From GCA-2683825 sp965662355 (lineage in GTDB: Bacteria; Planctomycetota; UBA1135; GCA-002686595), in contig CBFIHP010000015.1 in NCBI GenBank assembly GCA_965662355.1, forward strand, positions 87,871 to 151,870: a stretch of 64,000 bases of DNA, read 5' to 3'. Below are positions 1 through 7,837 of the stretch, piece by piece. Below the pieces are notes generated by a model. That model saw nothing but the letters and a program-made list of their open reading frames with translations, was not told the DNA's origin and made no database searches. A program made the translations under genes and the position numbers. The first letter of the stretch is position 1. Each line of letters starts with the position of its first letter.

Positions 1-1
1 A

Positions 2-130
2 TCGCTGACCTGCTCGGACCGCTTCTGGGGTGTCTGCTACTGGTGGACCACTTCCTGGAGCCGGGTCGCCACGCTGCCCCTGATCTCCTGGTCCGCCCCC
101 GCGCTGTACAGCACGATCCAGCTCTTCTAG
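2..130 (+). CDS. C-terminal end of an unidentified protein (starts left of the window)
   Basis: Reading from base 2, 42 codons end in TAG at 128-130. Third positions are almost all G or C, as in the neighbouring genes, and the stop lies about 30 bp before a strong hairpin terminator, which favours this frame over the open frame that runs on through the terminator. The peptide is rich in Trp, Tyr and hydrophobic residues and ends ALYSTIQLF, which could be a membrane or outer-membrane segment. The family cannot be named from so short a piece. Confidence 0.6.
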   Translation, partial: SLTCSDRFWGVCYWWTTSWSRVATLPLISWSAPALYSTIQLF

Positions 131-158
131 GACCAACAGGAACCCCAAGAAAAACAAG

Positions 159-195
159 TGCCGCGCGGGCTGAAAAGCCCGCTCGGCATTTTTCT
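159..195 (+). terminator. Rho-independent terminator
   Basis: A 13-bp stem with one mismatch (159-171 against 176-188) closes a GAAA loop and is followed by TTTTT-C-TTTT. It ends the gene entering from the left. Confidence 0.85.
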
Positions 196-264
196 TTTGG
201 TGCCCGAATAGACCTCAGCTCTGTCCTACGCCGCCTTCTGACAACACAACCTCTTGTCGTTTAT

Positions 265-1731
265 CTAGCGAGCGTCGTGCGAGATCGCCAGCTTGCCAAT
301 TCGGTGCTGCACGGCTTTGCGGATGTCTTCAGCATCGAGGGACTTCGTACGGACGCCGTCGATGAGAACCTGGGGAGTCGATGTGAACATGTATTTGAGG
401 CAAAGCTGCTTGTCAGCTGTGACCGCGGTTTCGTGCTCGGGGAGCTGCAAGTGCTGACGAAAAGCCACTCGATCGATACCGAGCCATTCCGCGTATTCCA
501 GCAATGCTTCTTCTCCGAGACCCTTCGGGCGCTGGAATAGGAACTCGGTGTATTCCTGGTAGAGTCCAAAGTCTCGGGAAGCTTCGGCGGCTACGGCGGC
601 CTGGAAGGACGACGGGTGAACCGAAAGGGGCAGATAGACCGGCACGATACGCAGGGCCTCGGGGTATTCCTGTTGGAGCTCTTCGAGCAGCGTGCGGGTG
701 TCGGCACACAGGGAACAGGCGAAGTCCTCGACGAGGGTCAAGACGATAGGCGCGTTCGGATTTCCGAAAACGGCGCGACCGCTGAGATCGAAGGAATAGC
801 TGGGCTCGACGGGCTCCTCGAGCAGGATCTCGATCTGTGCATGGTTCCTCAGTTCGTTGGCGAATTGGATCTCGGAGTCGAAGATGGTTTCCCGCATCAG
901 CAAGGCGAGAATGGAGTCCTCGGAGGGCCCATACTCATCGGGAATGCGTGCACGGTTCTTGTCGTAGAAGGCCCGGGCTTGCTCCTTGGTGGGAAGCTTG
1001 ACGCGCCTGTGGGCAAAGCGTTCCAAAACCTGTTCTTGGGTCAGCCCCAGTTCCTCCGCGCGTTGCGCGAGCAATCGCTTGTTGATGAAGACATCGAGTT
1101 CGTCGCGAAGCAATCGATCTGCTTCGAGGTCGATCTGATATCGGGCGGTGCTGGAGCCCTGGTAGAGCTCACCGAGAAGAATTCTCGTATCGCCGACACG
1201 AGCGATAAGTGTGTCATCATCGAGTTCAACCAGGCCTTCTTCTCGCTTCAAGAGCTCCGTATGAACCTCGACGTCGACCTGAGCTCGAAGCTCGCCTGCA
1301 TACTCGGCAGTGCGACGCTCCCTGGCGGGACGCCGCAGTTCTTCGACGATCCGGGGCCGGACCTCATCGAGAGGGATTCCTGCCAAACTCGAAGTCTTGT
1401 GGGTCTGGGAGATTTCTTCCTCGGGAGGGAAGGAGAGCCCGGACTCAACCTCTTCCTCCAGCAGGCGTCGCACGTCGATGAAGCGCCGGCGCGCCTCCTG
1501 CTGAAACAGCTCGGTGTCAATGCGCTGCTGAAGCTCGGACTCGAGAGCAGCTCTTCGGCGTTGGGCAAAGTACTGTAATTGCCCGGGAAGTCCTTTCCCG
1601 ATCTGCGACATCCGGATGGGGGTCTCGCCCATGCGAGCGATGATGGGTGCCGCGTTCTCCGGGTCGGCTCCGTCGACGAGAACGATTGCGAGCAGGAGGG
1701 GTGTCAGTGCAAGAGTGAAGAACGGCTTCAT
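265..1731 (-). CDS. Exported SurA-like / DsbA-family thioredoxin-fold protein
   Basis: This 488-residue protein starts with a signal peptide (MKPFFTLALTPLLLAIVLVDG). The middle, about residues 30-300, is charged and helical and holds two similar segments resembling SurA-type chaperone regions (for example around 50-90 and 195-245). The C-terminal 170 residues form a thioredoxin fold of the DsbA/Thioredoxin_4 type: the opening VFGNPNAPIVLTLVEDFACS leads into the redox motif CSLC at 339-342, and the cis-Pro loop reads STPQVLIDG near 450. The likely role is periplasmic disulfide chemistry or folding, with the N-terminal part acting as dimerisation or chaperone domain. The start codon has only a weak ribosome binding site. 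Redox activity is inferred from the CxxC motif; direction (oxidase or isomerase) cannot be told. Confidence 0.8.
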   Translation of the reverse strand: MKPFFTLALTPLLLAIVLVDGADPENAAPIIARMGETPIRMSQIGKGLPGQLQYFAQRRRAALESELQQRIDTELFQQEARRRFIDVRRLLEEEVESGLSFPPEEEISQTHKTSSLAGIPLDEVRPRIVEELRRPARERRTAEYAGELRAQVDVEVHTELLKREEGLVELDDDTLIARVGDTRILLGELYQGSSTARYQIDLEADRLLRDELDVFINKRLLAQRAEELGLTQEQVLERFAHRRVKLPTKEQARAFYDKNRARIPDEYGPSEDSILALLMRETIFDSEIQFANELRNHAQIEILLEEPVEPSYSFDLSGRAVFGNPNAPIVLTLVEDFACSLCADTRTLLEELQQEYPEALRIVPVYLPLSVHPSSFQAAVAAEASRDFGLYQEYTEFLFQRPKGLGEEALLEYAEWLGIDRVAFRQHLQLPEHETAVTADKQLCLKYMFTSTPQVLIDGVRTKSLDAEDIRKAVQHRIGKLAISHDAR

Positions 1732-1898
1732 CGGGTATACCTGGGCTGCATACGGGATAGCGGAACAATCGGGAGTTGATGCCAGCTCCTATGCTCTAAA
1801 ACTACCCCACGCTTTATGTCGTTGTAGGCCCATTCCGGGCCCTGGGCTTCAGGGCATTGGAAATCCAATGGGACGTTTCGGCCCTAGGCCCTCCCACT

Positions 1899-2378
1899 CT
1901 ACGAAGTCGCCGTATCCCCTCCCCTACCGCGAAGATCTGGACAATAGTGGTCTGTTTCAGGCCAGGTACTTCTGTACCTACCCGATGGCCCTGAGCCAAG
2001 TCTGGGTACCACCAGATCGGCGTGCCATGCCCTTCCCGCTTTCGCCAGCAAGTAAGCGTGAATAAAGCGCCGTTTGGGATCTGCAGCCAACTTGCGCACG
2101 AGCCGCTCTTCCATGCGATCCATGCTCCTCAGAGTGAGTGTCACAGCCGTCTTGTTGTTGATGTCGCCCTTGGTCCATCCCGTGAATGGATTCGGAGTCC
2201 AGCGGTCGAGCTCGTCAGCCGTCCGATCAAGGAGCGCCTCAGGAAGTCGTCGAAAAGTATCTGACGCCGTATTGGTGCGGTGCGCTTGGTCAAGCTGCAC
2301 CCCGGCGACGAATTGCGGGCCTGTCGACCCCTTCGAGACGCCAGCGTGTAGGCTGAAACGATGCCGACCGTGAGCCAT
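1899..2378 (-). CDS. Possible small gene or gene remnant, unknown function
   Basis: The interval 1732-2360 has no clear gene. On the minus strand an open frame from an ATG at 2378 encodes up to 159 residues. Residues about 40-115 look protein-like rather than like a shadow: RTADELDRWTPNPFTGW, then RSMDRMEERLVRKL and RRFIHAYLLAKAGRAWH. The first 20 residues overlap the start of the divergent gene at 2361, and the last 25 residues have shadow-like composition, so it may be the surviving core of a decayed gene. No family is recognised. Confidence 0.3.
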   Translation of the reverse strand: MAHGRHRFSLHAGVSKGSTGPQFVAGVQLDQAHRTNTASDTFRRLPEALLDRTADELDRWTPNPFTGWTKGDINNKTAVTLTLRSMDRMEERLVRKLAADPKRRFIHAYLLAKAGRAWHADLVVPRLGSGPSGRYRSTWPETDHYCPDLRGRGGDTATS

Positions 2379-3689
2379 GCCTTTCTCGTCTGCCTCACCG
2401 CTCTGGCACCGCTGCTCGGTGCTCAGAGCCGGGAGCAAGCGCCCAGCTCGCCCCTTGGAGGTCCCACGGACTACCTCGTTCCGCCCGTGCACACGCTGCG
2501 CGTGATGAGCTTCAACGTCTGGGTCGGTGGCGGGAATGTGAGCGGTGGTTTGCAGAAGATCGTCGCAGCCATCGAGGCGGCCGATGCGGACATCGTCGGG
2601 CTCCAGGAGTCGAACTCGACCGCGGTGTGGGTCGCGCAAGAGCTCGGCTGGCACTCCTACATGCCCACGACCGGCAGCGTCGCTGTCATCAGTCGCTTCC
2701 CGATCACGGAGGCCTTTCCACCGACGCTGAACAGTGCGGGAGTCGGTGTTCGATTGCAACTGGGCACCCGGCCGCCGCAGGATGTGATCGTGTGGAGTTG
2801 CCACCTGACGGCCTATCCCTACGGTCCCTACCAGGCGTGCTTCGAGTCCGCCACGGTCCAAGAGATCATCGATACACAGAACGGGACGCAGCTACCCGAG
2901 ATCGAGGATGTCTTGATGGCCATGGTTCCAGAGCTCGCGAGAAAGGACGAGGTTCCGGTCTTTCTCGTCGGCGACTTCAACACGCCCTCCCACCTCGACT
3001 GGATCGCGAGTACTTCGGCCCAACATTGCGGCTATGTCGTTCCGTACCCCGTCACCCTCGCGACATCGGGGGCGGGACTTCGAGACACCTACCGAACTCT
3101 GTTTCCCGACCCTGCGACCCATCCCGGAACCACCTGGTCACCGATCTTCTCGTTCAATGTCGATGAGAACGAACCCGAACCCCAGGACCGCATCGATCAG
3201 GTCCACTTCGCCGGAGCCCATGTCGAGCCAGTCAGTGCCTCGGTCTTCGTGGTCGGCACGCCGCTCCTGTGGCCCAACCATCAAGGCAACGATTGGCCCT
3301 CCGACCACGCGGCCGTCGTCGCCGAGTTTCGGGTCCAGCCAAGGGATGGAATGATCCTGCCCCAGCCGGAGTTGACGCTGGATCAAGCGTCCTATTCCGT
3401 CGGTGAGGACATCGTGGCGAGTTTCGCAAGGGGTCCTGGCAATGCGCGCGACTGGATCGGGGTGTACCCGGCTGACGAAGCGCCCGCGCTCTTTTCCTCG
3501 ACCGCCTGGTTCTATACGAACAACTCGCAAAGCGCTGGCAACGGCAACGGTCCGCTCCAGGGCGACGTCACCTTCGACGCCACCTCGGCACCCACCTGGC
3601 CGCTGTCCCCGGGATCGTACAACGCATACTTTCTGTGCTGTGATGGCTACGCCGTGGCAGCCGGACCGGTACCGTTCGTGATCCAATAA
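2361..3689 (+). CDS. Secreted endonuclease/exonuclease/phosphatase (EEP) family protein
   Basis: The product has 442 residues with a signal peptide cut near LLGAQS. The EEP fold fills about residues 45-325: MSFNVWVGG, then the metal-binding Glu in GLQES, the HLTAYPYGPY strand, GDFNTPSHLDW with the catalytic Asp/Asn pair, and SDHAAVV carrying the terminal Asp-His. The last ~110 residues form a separate beta-sandwich (DWIGVYPADEAP to YNAYFLCCDGYAV) like the SKICH/Ig-like domains found C-terminal to EEP enzymes. It is probably an extracellular phosphodiesterase or nuclease; the substrate (DNA, phospholipid or phosphate ester) cannot be read from the motifs. It stands alone, divergent from the doubtful gene on its left. 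Confidence 0.88.
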   Translation: MPTVSHAFLVCLTALAPLLGAQSREQAPSSPLGGPTDYLVPPVHTLRVMSFNVWVGGGNVSGGLQKIVAAIEAADADIVGLQESNSTAVWVAQELGWHSYMPTTGSVAVISRFPITEAFPPTLNSAGVGVRLQLGTRPPQDVIVWSCHLTAYPYGPYQACFESATVQEIIDTQNGTQLPEIEDVLMAMVPELARKDEVPVFLVGDFNTPSHLDWIASTSAQHCGYVVPYPVTLATSGAGLRDTYRTLFPDPATHPGTTWSPIFSFNVDENEPEPQDRIDQVHFAGAHVEPVSASVFVVGTPLLWPNHQGNDWPSDHAAVVAEFRVQPRDGMILPQPELTLDQASYSVGEDIVASFARGPGNARDWIGVYPADEAPALFSSTAWFYTNNSQSAGNGNGPLQGDVTFDATSAPTWPLSPGSYNAYFLCCDGYAVAAGPVPFVIQ

Positions 3690-4043
3690 GCGATACGGGG
3701 TATAGGAGTTCCAAGCTCAGGTTTTGGGGACCCGCCGATCGTTCGAGGCGACCAATGTCTACGCGGCGGGCATCGGCTGGCTCGACATCGGCGATGCCCG
3801 ACCCATCGGTTTGGTGTTCGACCGCCAGGGAGCGTTGCAGGATTTTGCCGTCGAGGGGCGGTACGAGCGTTTTTCAGCGCTTTTTCTCACTGAACGAGCG
3901 GCCGGTTCTATGCTGGCAGGGTGCTGGAACTTCCCGTTTCAGCACGGGTTCCATGGATTTCGTCGATCTACCGCTCGCGTCCCTGTTCCCCCCCGGGAAC
4001 TTTGATTCGGGCACCGCCCGCAAACCGAGGAGAGAGGTCCCCC
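3690..4043 (+). other. Intergenic stretch without a supported gene
   Basis: Only short open frames of shadow-like composition are seen. The last part carries the ribosome binding site AGGAGAGAGG (about 4028-4037) of the following gene. Confidence 0.6.
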
Positions 4044-6713
4044 ATGCAAGCGCTTTCTGCCATCGTCGCCGTGTCCATCGCCCTCGGCTCATCCCTGCCT
4101 GCGGCCCAGGAGAGTCGCTCGCCTTTCTACGCGGCGCTGGTGCCCTTCGACGAGAACACGTCGATCGTCAGCACGCCTGACGTCAACGGGGACGGCATCC
4201 CCGACGCGGTCGGCTGGTACTGGGAGAACAACAGCTACAACCAGGCAAACTTCAAGGTCTTTCGCGGCGTCGGCGACGGGACCTTCGTGCCTGTTTCGGG
4301 CTTCACGATGAACGCCGCGAATCTGCAGGCCGCGTGGGCCTTCGAGGTTGGAAGGTTCAGCGCGGACGAGCGCGACGATTACGCCGTTGCCTTTGCGGGC
4401 AATTCCGATAACAAGGTCAGGGTTTACAAGTCGAGCACAGGTGGCTTGCCAGCGCTTCGTGATTCGTGGAACGAGGACTTCGCGGTGCGATCCATGGCAG
4501 CCGCGGACTATGACCAGGATGGCCTCGACGACCTGGTCGTCGCCGGGGACGGTGTGCGCATGTATCGCAATACCGGGGATGGTGCGCTCGAGCTGAGCGC
4601 CAGCCTGCCCGCCGGTTCGACCGTCGGCCACGGTGAGCTGGACGGAAGTCCAGGACCGGACCTCTTCGTGCTGGACGGAATGACGCTTCAGCTCGTGTCC
4701 GGAAGCGGTGCGACGATGACGGGGGGTCCTGTTTTCGAGCATGGCCTGGGAGACGCGAGTACGCTGCATTCGGTTTGCGGAGACATCGACGGCGACCTCG
4801 ACGATGACATCGTCCTGTTCTCCGATGCGGGCATCAGTGTCGTTCTTCGCCAACTCGCCCCGGGGAGCTTCGTGCAGGAATCACTGGTGCAGGGCGGTCC
4901 GGCGACCGATCTCGCCGACATCGACGGCGACGGCGACCTCGATGGGTTGTGCTGTGGTAGCGGGGGTCCTTCGCCGACGCCCAACCTCATGCCGTCGACG
5001 TTTCGCATCTCGTTGAACGATGGGACCGGCCGGTTTCAGGTTGCGCAGGAAATGATCGGCTTCGGAGCCTTCCGGCTCGGAGGTGCGGTCGACGTCGACC
5101 AGGATGGCGATCTGGATCTCGTCGCCGGCCGTGCGGTCATCTTCAATCGCGGTGGCTTCGATATGGAAACCCAGCCCAGCTCCAATCTCGGTCCCGGAGC
5201 CCTGTCCCCGAGCCTCTTCATCGCTCGCGACCTGGATCGTGATGGAGACCCCGACGCGCTGTGGGTCGGGAACGACTGGCTTAACGGCATTCGCTCCTGG
5301 CGCAACGACGGTATGGGGCGAATGACACTGCAGTTCGAAGGGCTACCGCGACCGGCAGGATCCCACGCGAAAGGTCCCGGGTACCCGGGCGATTTCGATG
5401 GGGACGGGGATCTCGACATCATCTACTACAACTGGGCGACGACCACGTCCTTCATCGGCATGCGCCTACTGCGCAACCAGGGCGGCGGTGAATATGTAGA
5501 TGGCGGACTGTGCGCTCCGCCCGGTGTCGCCTTCGCCGGCAACGGGACCTACATGTACGACGACAACTGGGGCCGCAGTGTGGCCGCGGACCTCGATAAC
5601 GATGGCGACGAGGACCTGGCGTTGCGCGGCAAAATCTGGTGGAACGACGGGGAGGATGGCTTTACGCAATTCACCAACGTGCCGTTCCTGGATGGACCGA
5701 TGGAAGCTCTGGACCTCGATCAGGACGGGCTGCTGGATCTCATCGGCGCCAACAGCGGCGAAGACACCAGCCGCCAGCTCGGGCTCTTCTTCGGCCTCGG
5801 ATCCGGCCAGTTCACTTCGATCCAGATCCTGCCGAGCTTCGTCGACGGCCAGGACGACCGCATCGCGATCGCTGACTTCGATGAGGACGGTCGTCTGGAC
5901 GTGGCCGCCTGGAACCGGAGTAGCTTCGATGACAAGATCGACATCTGGATGCAGACCACGGCGCGCGGCTTCGAGCTGACCAGCCTGACCATCGACGAGG
6001 TTTACGGCTTGAGCTCGGTCGACAAACGGCGCGTAATCGCGTTCGACTATGACGAGGATGGCCGCGAAGATCTTCTCGTCGGACCGATCTTCGAAGACAG
6101 CGGGCGTATGCGCTGGTACCACAACGAGGGCGCCGGTCAGTTCACGGAAGCCTTCGACCAGATGCTGGGCCTCGTTACCCGCAGCGCCGATGTCGACGGC
6201 GATGGCGACCAGGATCTCCTGGGTAATGTCTCGGTACGCAATATGAGCCTCGATGCCTCGACGGGCGGCCTCCGTCGCCAGTTCGGCATCAGCACGCCGG
6301 GCACCGGCGGCCTGCGGCCCACGCTCGGTGCTTCAGGTTCGTTCACGGTCGGCGGAACCGTCGAGCTGCACGTGACCGGCGGACGCGGCGGCTCCGTCGC
6401 TTTCCTCACGATCGGCGGCACCGAGTCGGCCCACCTCGGCTATCCGACGCCCGGCCTGATCAGCTACGCCTACCCCGCGGCGGTGACCACCTGGCTCCCG
6501 CTCGGTGGCGCTGCGAATGGACCGGGCAGCGGCTCGGTGACGCTCCCGATCGTCGTCCCCGCCATGGCCGCGGGACTGCCGTTCTTCTATCAGGCCTTCG
6601 TCTACGACCCCCACGCCGCCCCCACGGGCCTGCCGTACTTCCGGCAATCCCTGCAGGGCGATGCACCGGGCATCTTCACACAGACCAACGGGCTCGAGAT
6701 CCGCTACCCGTAG
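4044..6713 (+). CDS. Secreted FG-GAP/VCBS repeat protein
   Basis: The product has 889 residues and starts at the ATG behind a strong AGGAGAGAGG site; an upstream in-frame extension lacks one. After a signal peptide (SALSAIVAV-type core, cut after LPAAQ) almost the whole protein consists of FG-GAP/VCBS blades carrying calcium loops of the form DxDGDGDxD, such as DVNGDGIPD, DIDGDGDLDG and DLDNDGDEDL, at roughly 45-60 residue spacing. This predicts a calcium-stabilised beta-propeller, or two in a row. The last ~130 residues are a beta-rich planctomycete-type C-terminal module ending in FFYQAFVYDPHAAPTGLPYF and a short tail. It is likely an extracellular or surface binding protein. No catalytic motif is visible. 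Confidence 0.88.
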   Translation: MQALSAIVAVSIALGSSLPAAQESRSPFYAALVPFDENTSIVSTPDVNGDGIPDAVGWYWENNSYNQANFKVFRGVGDGTFVPVSGFTMNAANLQAAWAFEVGRFSADERDDYAVAFAGNSDNKVRVYKSSTGGLPALRDSWNEDFAVRSMAAADYDQDGLDDLVVAGDGVRMYRNTGDGALELSASLPAGSTVGHGELDGSPGPDLFVLDGMTLQLVSGSGATMTGGPVFEHGLGDASTLHSVCGDIDGDLDDDIVLFSDAGISVVLRQLAPGSFVQESLVQGGPATDLADIDGDGDLDGLCCGSGGPSPTPNLMPSTFRISLNDGTGRFQVAQEMIGFGAFRLGGAVDVDQDGDLDLVAGRAVIFNRGGFDMETQPSSNLGPGALSPSLFIARDLDRDGDPDALWVGNDWLNGIRSWRNDGMGRMTLQFEGLPRPAGSHAKGPGYPGDFDGDGDLDIIYYNWATTTSFIGMRLLRNQGGGEYVDGGLCAPPGVAFAGNGTYMYDDNWGRSVAADLDNDGDEDLALRGKIWWNDGEDGFTQFTNVPFLDGPMEALDLDQDGLLDLIGANSGEDTSRQLGLFFGLGSGQFTSIQILPSFVDGQDDRIAIADFDEDGRLDVAAWNRSSFDDKIDIWMQTTARGFELTSLTIDEVYGLSSVDKRRVIAFDYDEDGREDLLVGPIFEDSGRMRWYHNEGAGQFTEAFDQMLGLVTRSADVDGDGDQDLLGNVSVRNMSLDASTGGLRRQFGISTPGTGGLRPTLGASGSFTVGGTVELHVTGGRGGSVAFLTIGGTESAHLGYPTPGLISYAYPAAVTTWLPLGGAANGPGSGSVTLPIVVPAMAAGLPFFYQAFVYDPHAAPTGLPYFRQSLQGDAPGIFTQTNGLEIRYP

Positions 6714-7021
6714 GGAAAACGGTGAAGTACCCAGCCAGGACAAAAGCCAACGCCAACCTCGGTGCCAGCGCACCACGACATCTGGCTTGACTGTCCTGGA
6801 TCTTGGCACGCTTGACGGAACGCTTCAAAACGGAACATCCGGCTTGGCTCAAAAGCCGATGATCGCTATGCCCTTGCGAGCGGCTGAAATCCTTGTTTGT
6901 GGCGATTCGGGAGGGACGGGTGGCGAAAACGGCGATAGGGAAACGCCGATCCTCTTGTTCACGCAACTTTGTTTTGTCATACATCCTGTGATTCGAAACA
7001 CTGGATAGAGTGTGTAGTCCC
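6714..7021 (+). other. Intergenic stretch with inverted repeats, AT-richer than its surroundings
   Basis: No gene is supported. A two-part inverted repeat pairs CCAGGACA (6735-6742) and AGCCA (6745-6749) with TGGCT (6783-6787) and TGTCCTGG (6792-6799), and a smaller hairpin CGGCTT/AAGCCG lies at 6840-6858. Either could end transcription of the FG-GAP gene. The 3' part before 7022 is clearly AT-richer and may contain the promoter of the next gene. Confidence 0.4.
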
Positions 7022-7612
7022 ATGAACCATGTCTCCTTTGCCTTCTTGGCCGTACTCTTCCTTCCTGGGCCCGATCTCGGCGCCCAAACGAAAAACGGCT
7101 TTTACCTGGAGCTCGACGCTGGGCTGTCGTTGGTCAATGACTATGTTTTTGGGGGGATCCTTGGCTCTGGCACTACAGTTAGCTTTGAAAACGCTGCCAA
7201 CTTAGGCGGGGCGTTCGGCTACCGTTTCCACCACCACTATCGTGGTGAAATCAATATCAGTCACCGCAAGGCTGACGTCGGTGAGGTTAACAACGTGGCA
7301 GGGTCAGGTGATGCAGAGCTCACGAGCTTCATGGCGAATTTATACTACGACTTCGACCCTAGCTCTCACTTGAAGCCGTATCTGGGCCTTGGCTTGGGTG
7401 CCCCTCGGGAAGACATCAACGCCGCGGCAGGCATGAACACGGTTGAAACGTCAAATCCTGATGGAATCGCATGGAACCTGATGGTGGGTGCTTCCTACCG
7501 CATTCACGATAGCATCGAGTTCAATTTCGGCTACCGCTACCTCGGAGTGTTCGCGGAACTGGACTACATGCAATTCAACGAGTTTCTCATCGGAGTACGT
7601 TACAACTTCTGA
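7022..7612 (+). CDS. Small outer-membrane beta-barrel protein
   Basis: The product has 196 residues. The ATG at 7022 is preferred; a GTG four codons upstream is also in frame. A signal peptide ends at DLGAQT, then alternating aromatic/hydrophobic strands (GFYLELDAGLSLVNDY, LGGAFGYRFHHHYRGEINI, LTSFMANLYYDFD, LKPYLGLGLGA, IEFNFGYRYLGVF) run to the terminal EFLIGVRYNF. The C-terminal Phe and the eight-strand length match OmpA/OmpW-like OMP_b-brl barrels. Codon use is AT-richer than in neighbouring genes, which may mark recent acquisition. The function beyond a small outer-membrane barrel is unknown. Confidence 0.85.
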   Translation: MNHVSFAFLAVLFLPGPDLGAQTKNGFYLELDAGLSLVNDYVFGGILGSGTTVSFENAANLGGAFGYRFHHHYRGEINISHRKADVGEVNNVAGSGDAELTSFMANLYYDFDPSSHLKPYLGLGLGAPREDINAAAGMNTVETSNPDGIAWNLMVGASYRIHDSIEFNFGYRYLGVFAELDYMQFNEFLIGVRYNF

Positions 7613-7837
7613 TCCAGGGTCAGCCCGCGAGCATCACGGGCACCCTCCTGGGGAATACCCACGCCTCTCGCCCGTGGCGTTGTTGCACCGAAGTTGGCGA
7701 GCTTGGGTAGTATCTCGGGGATCTGTCGCAGGGAGGAAAGGGTTGAGGCTCTTCGTCGACCCGAAGCTGCGGCAGTGAGGGCTGCGTAGTGGCTGGCGGT
7801 CGAGTGAGGCCACGGATTCTTCTTTGAGTTCAAACCG

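Noticed and set aside
616..1578. Long open frame antisense to the thioredoxin-fold gene
   Set aside because: Its residues are the complement pattern of a GC-rich gene; the minus strand carries a signal peptide and clear redox motifs.
3724..4005. 93-codon frame before the FG-GAP gene
   Set aside because: No ribosome binding site, no signal peptide and unlikely composition; it overlaps the probable leader of the next gene.
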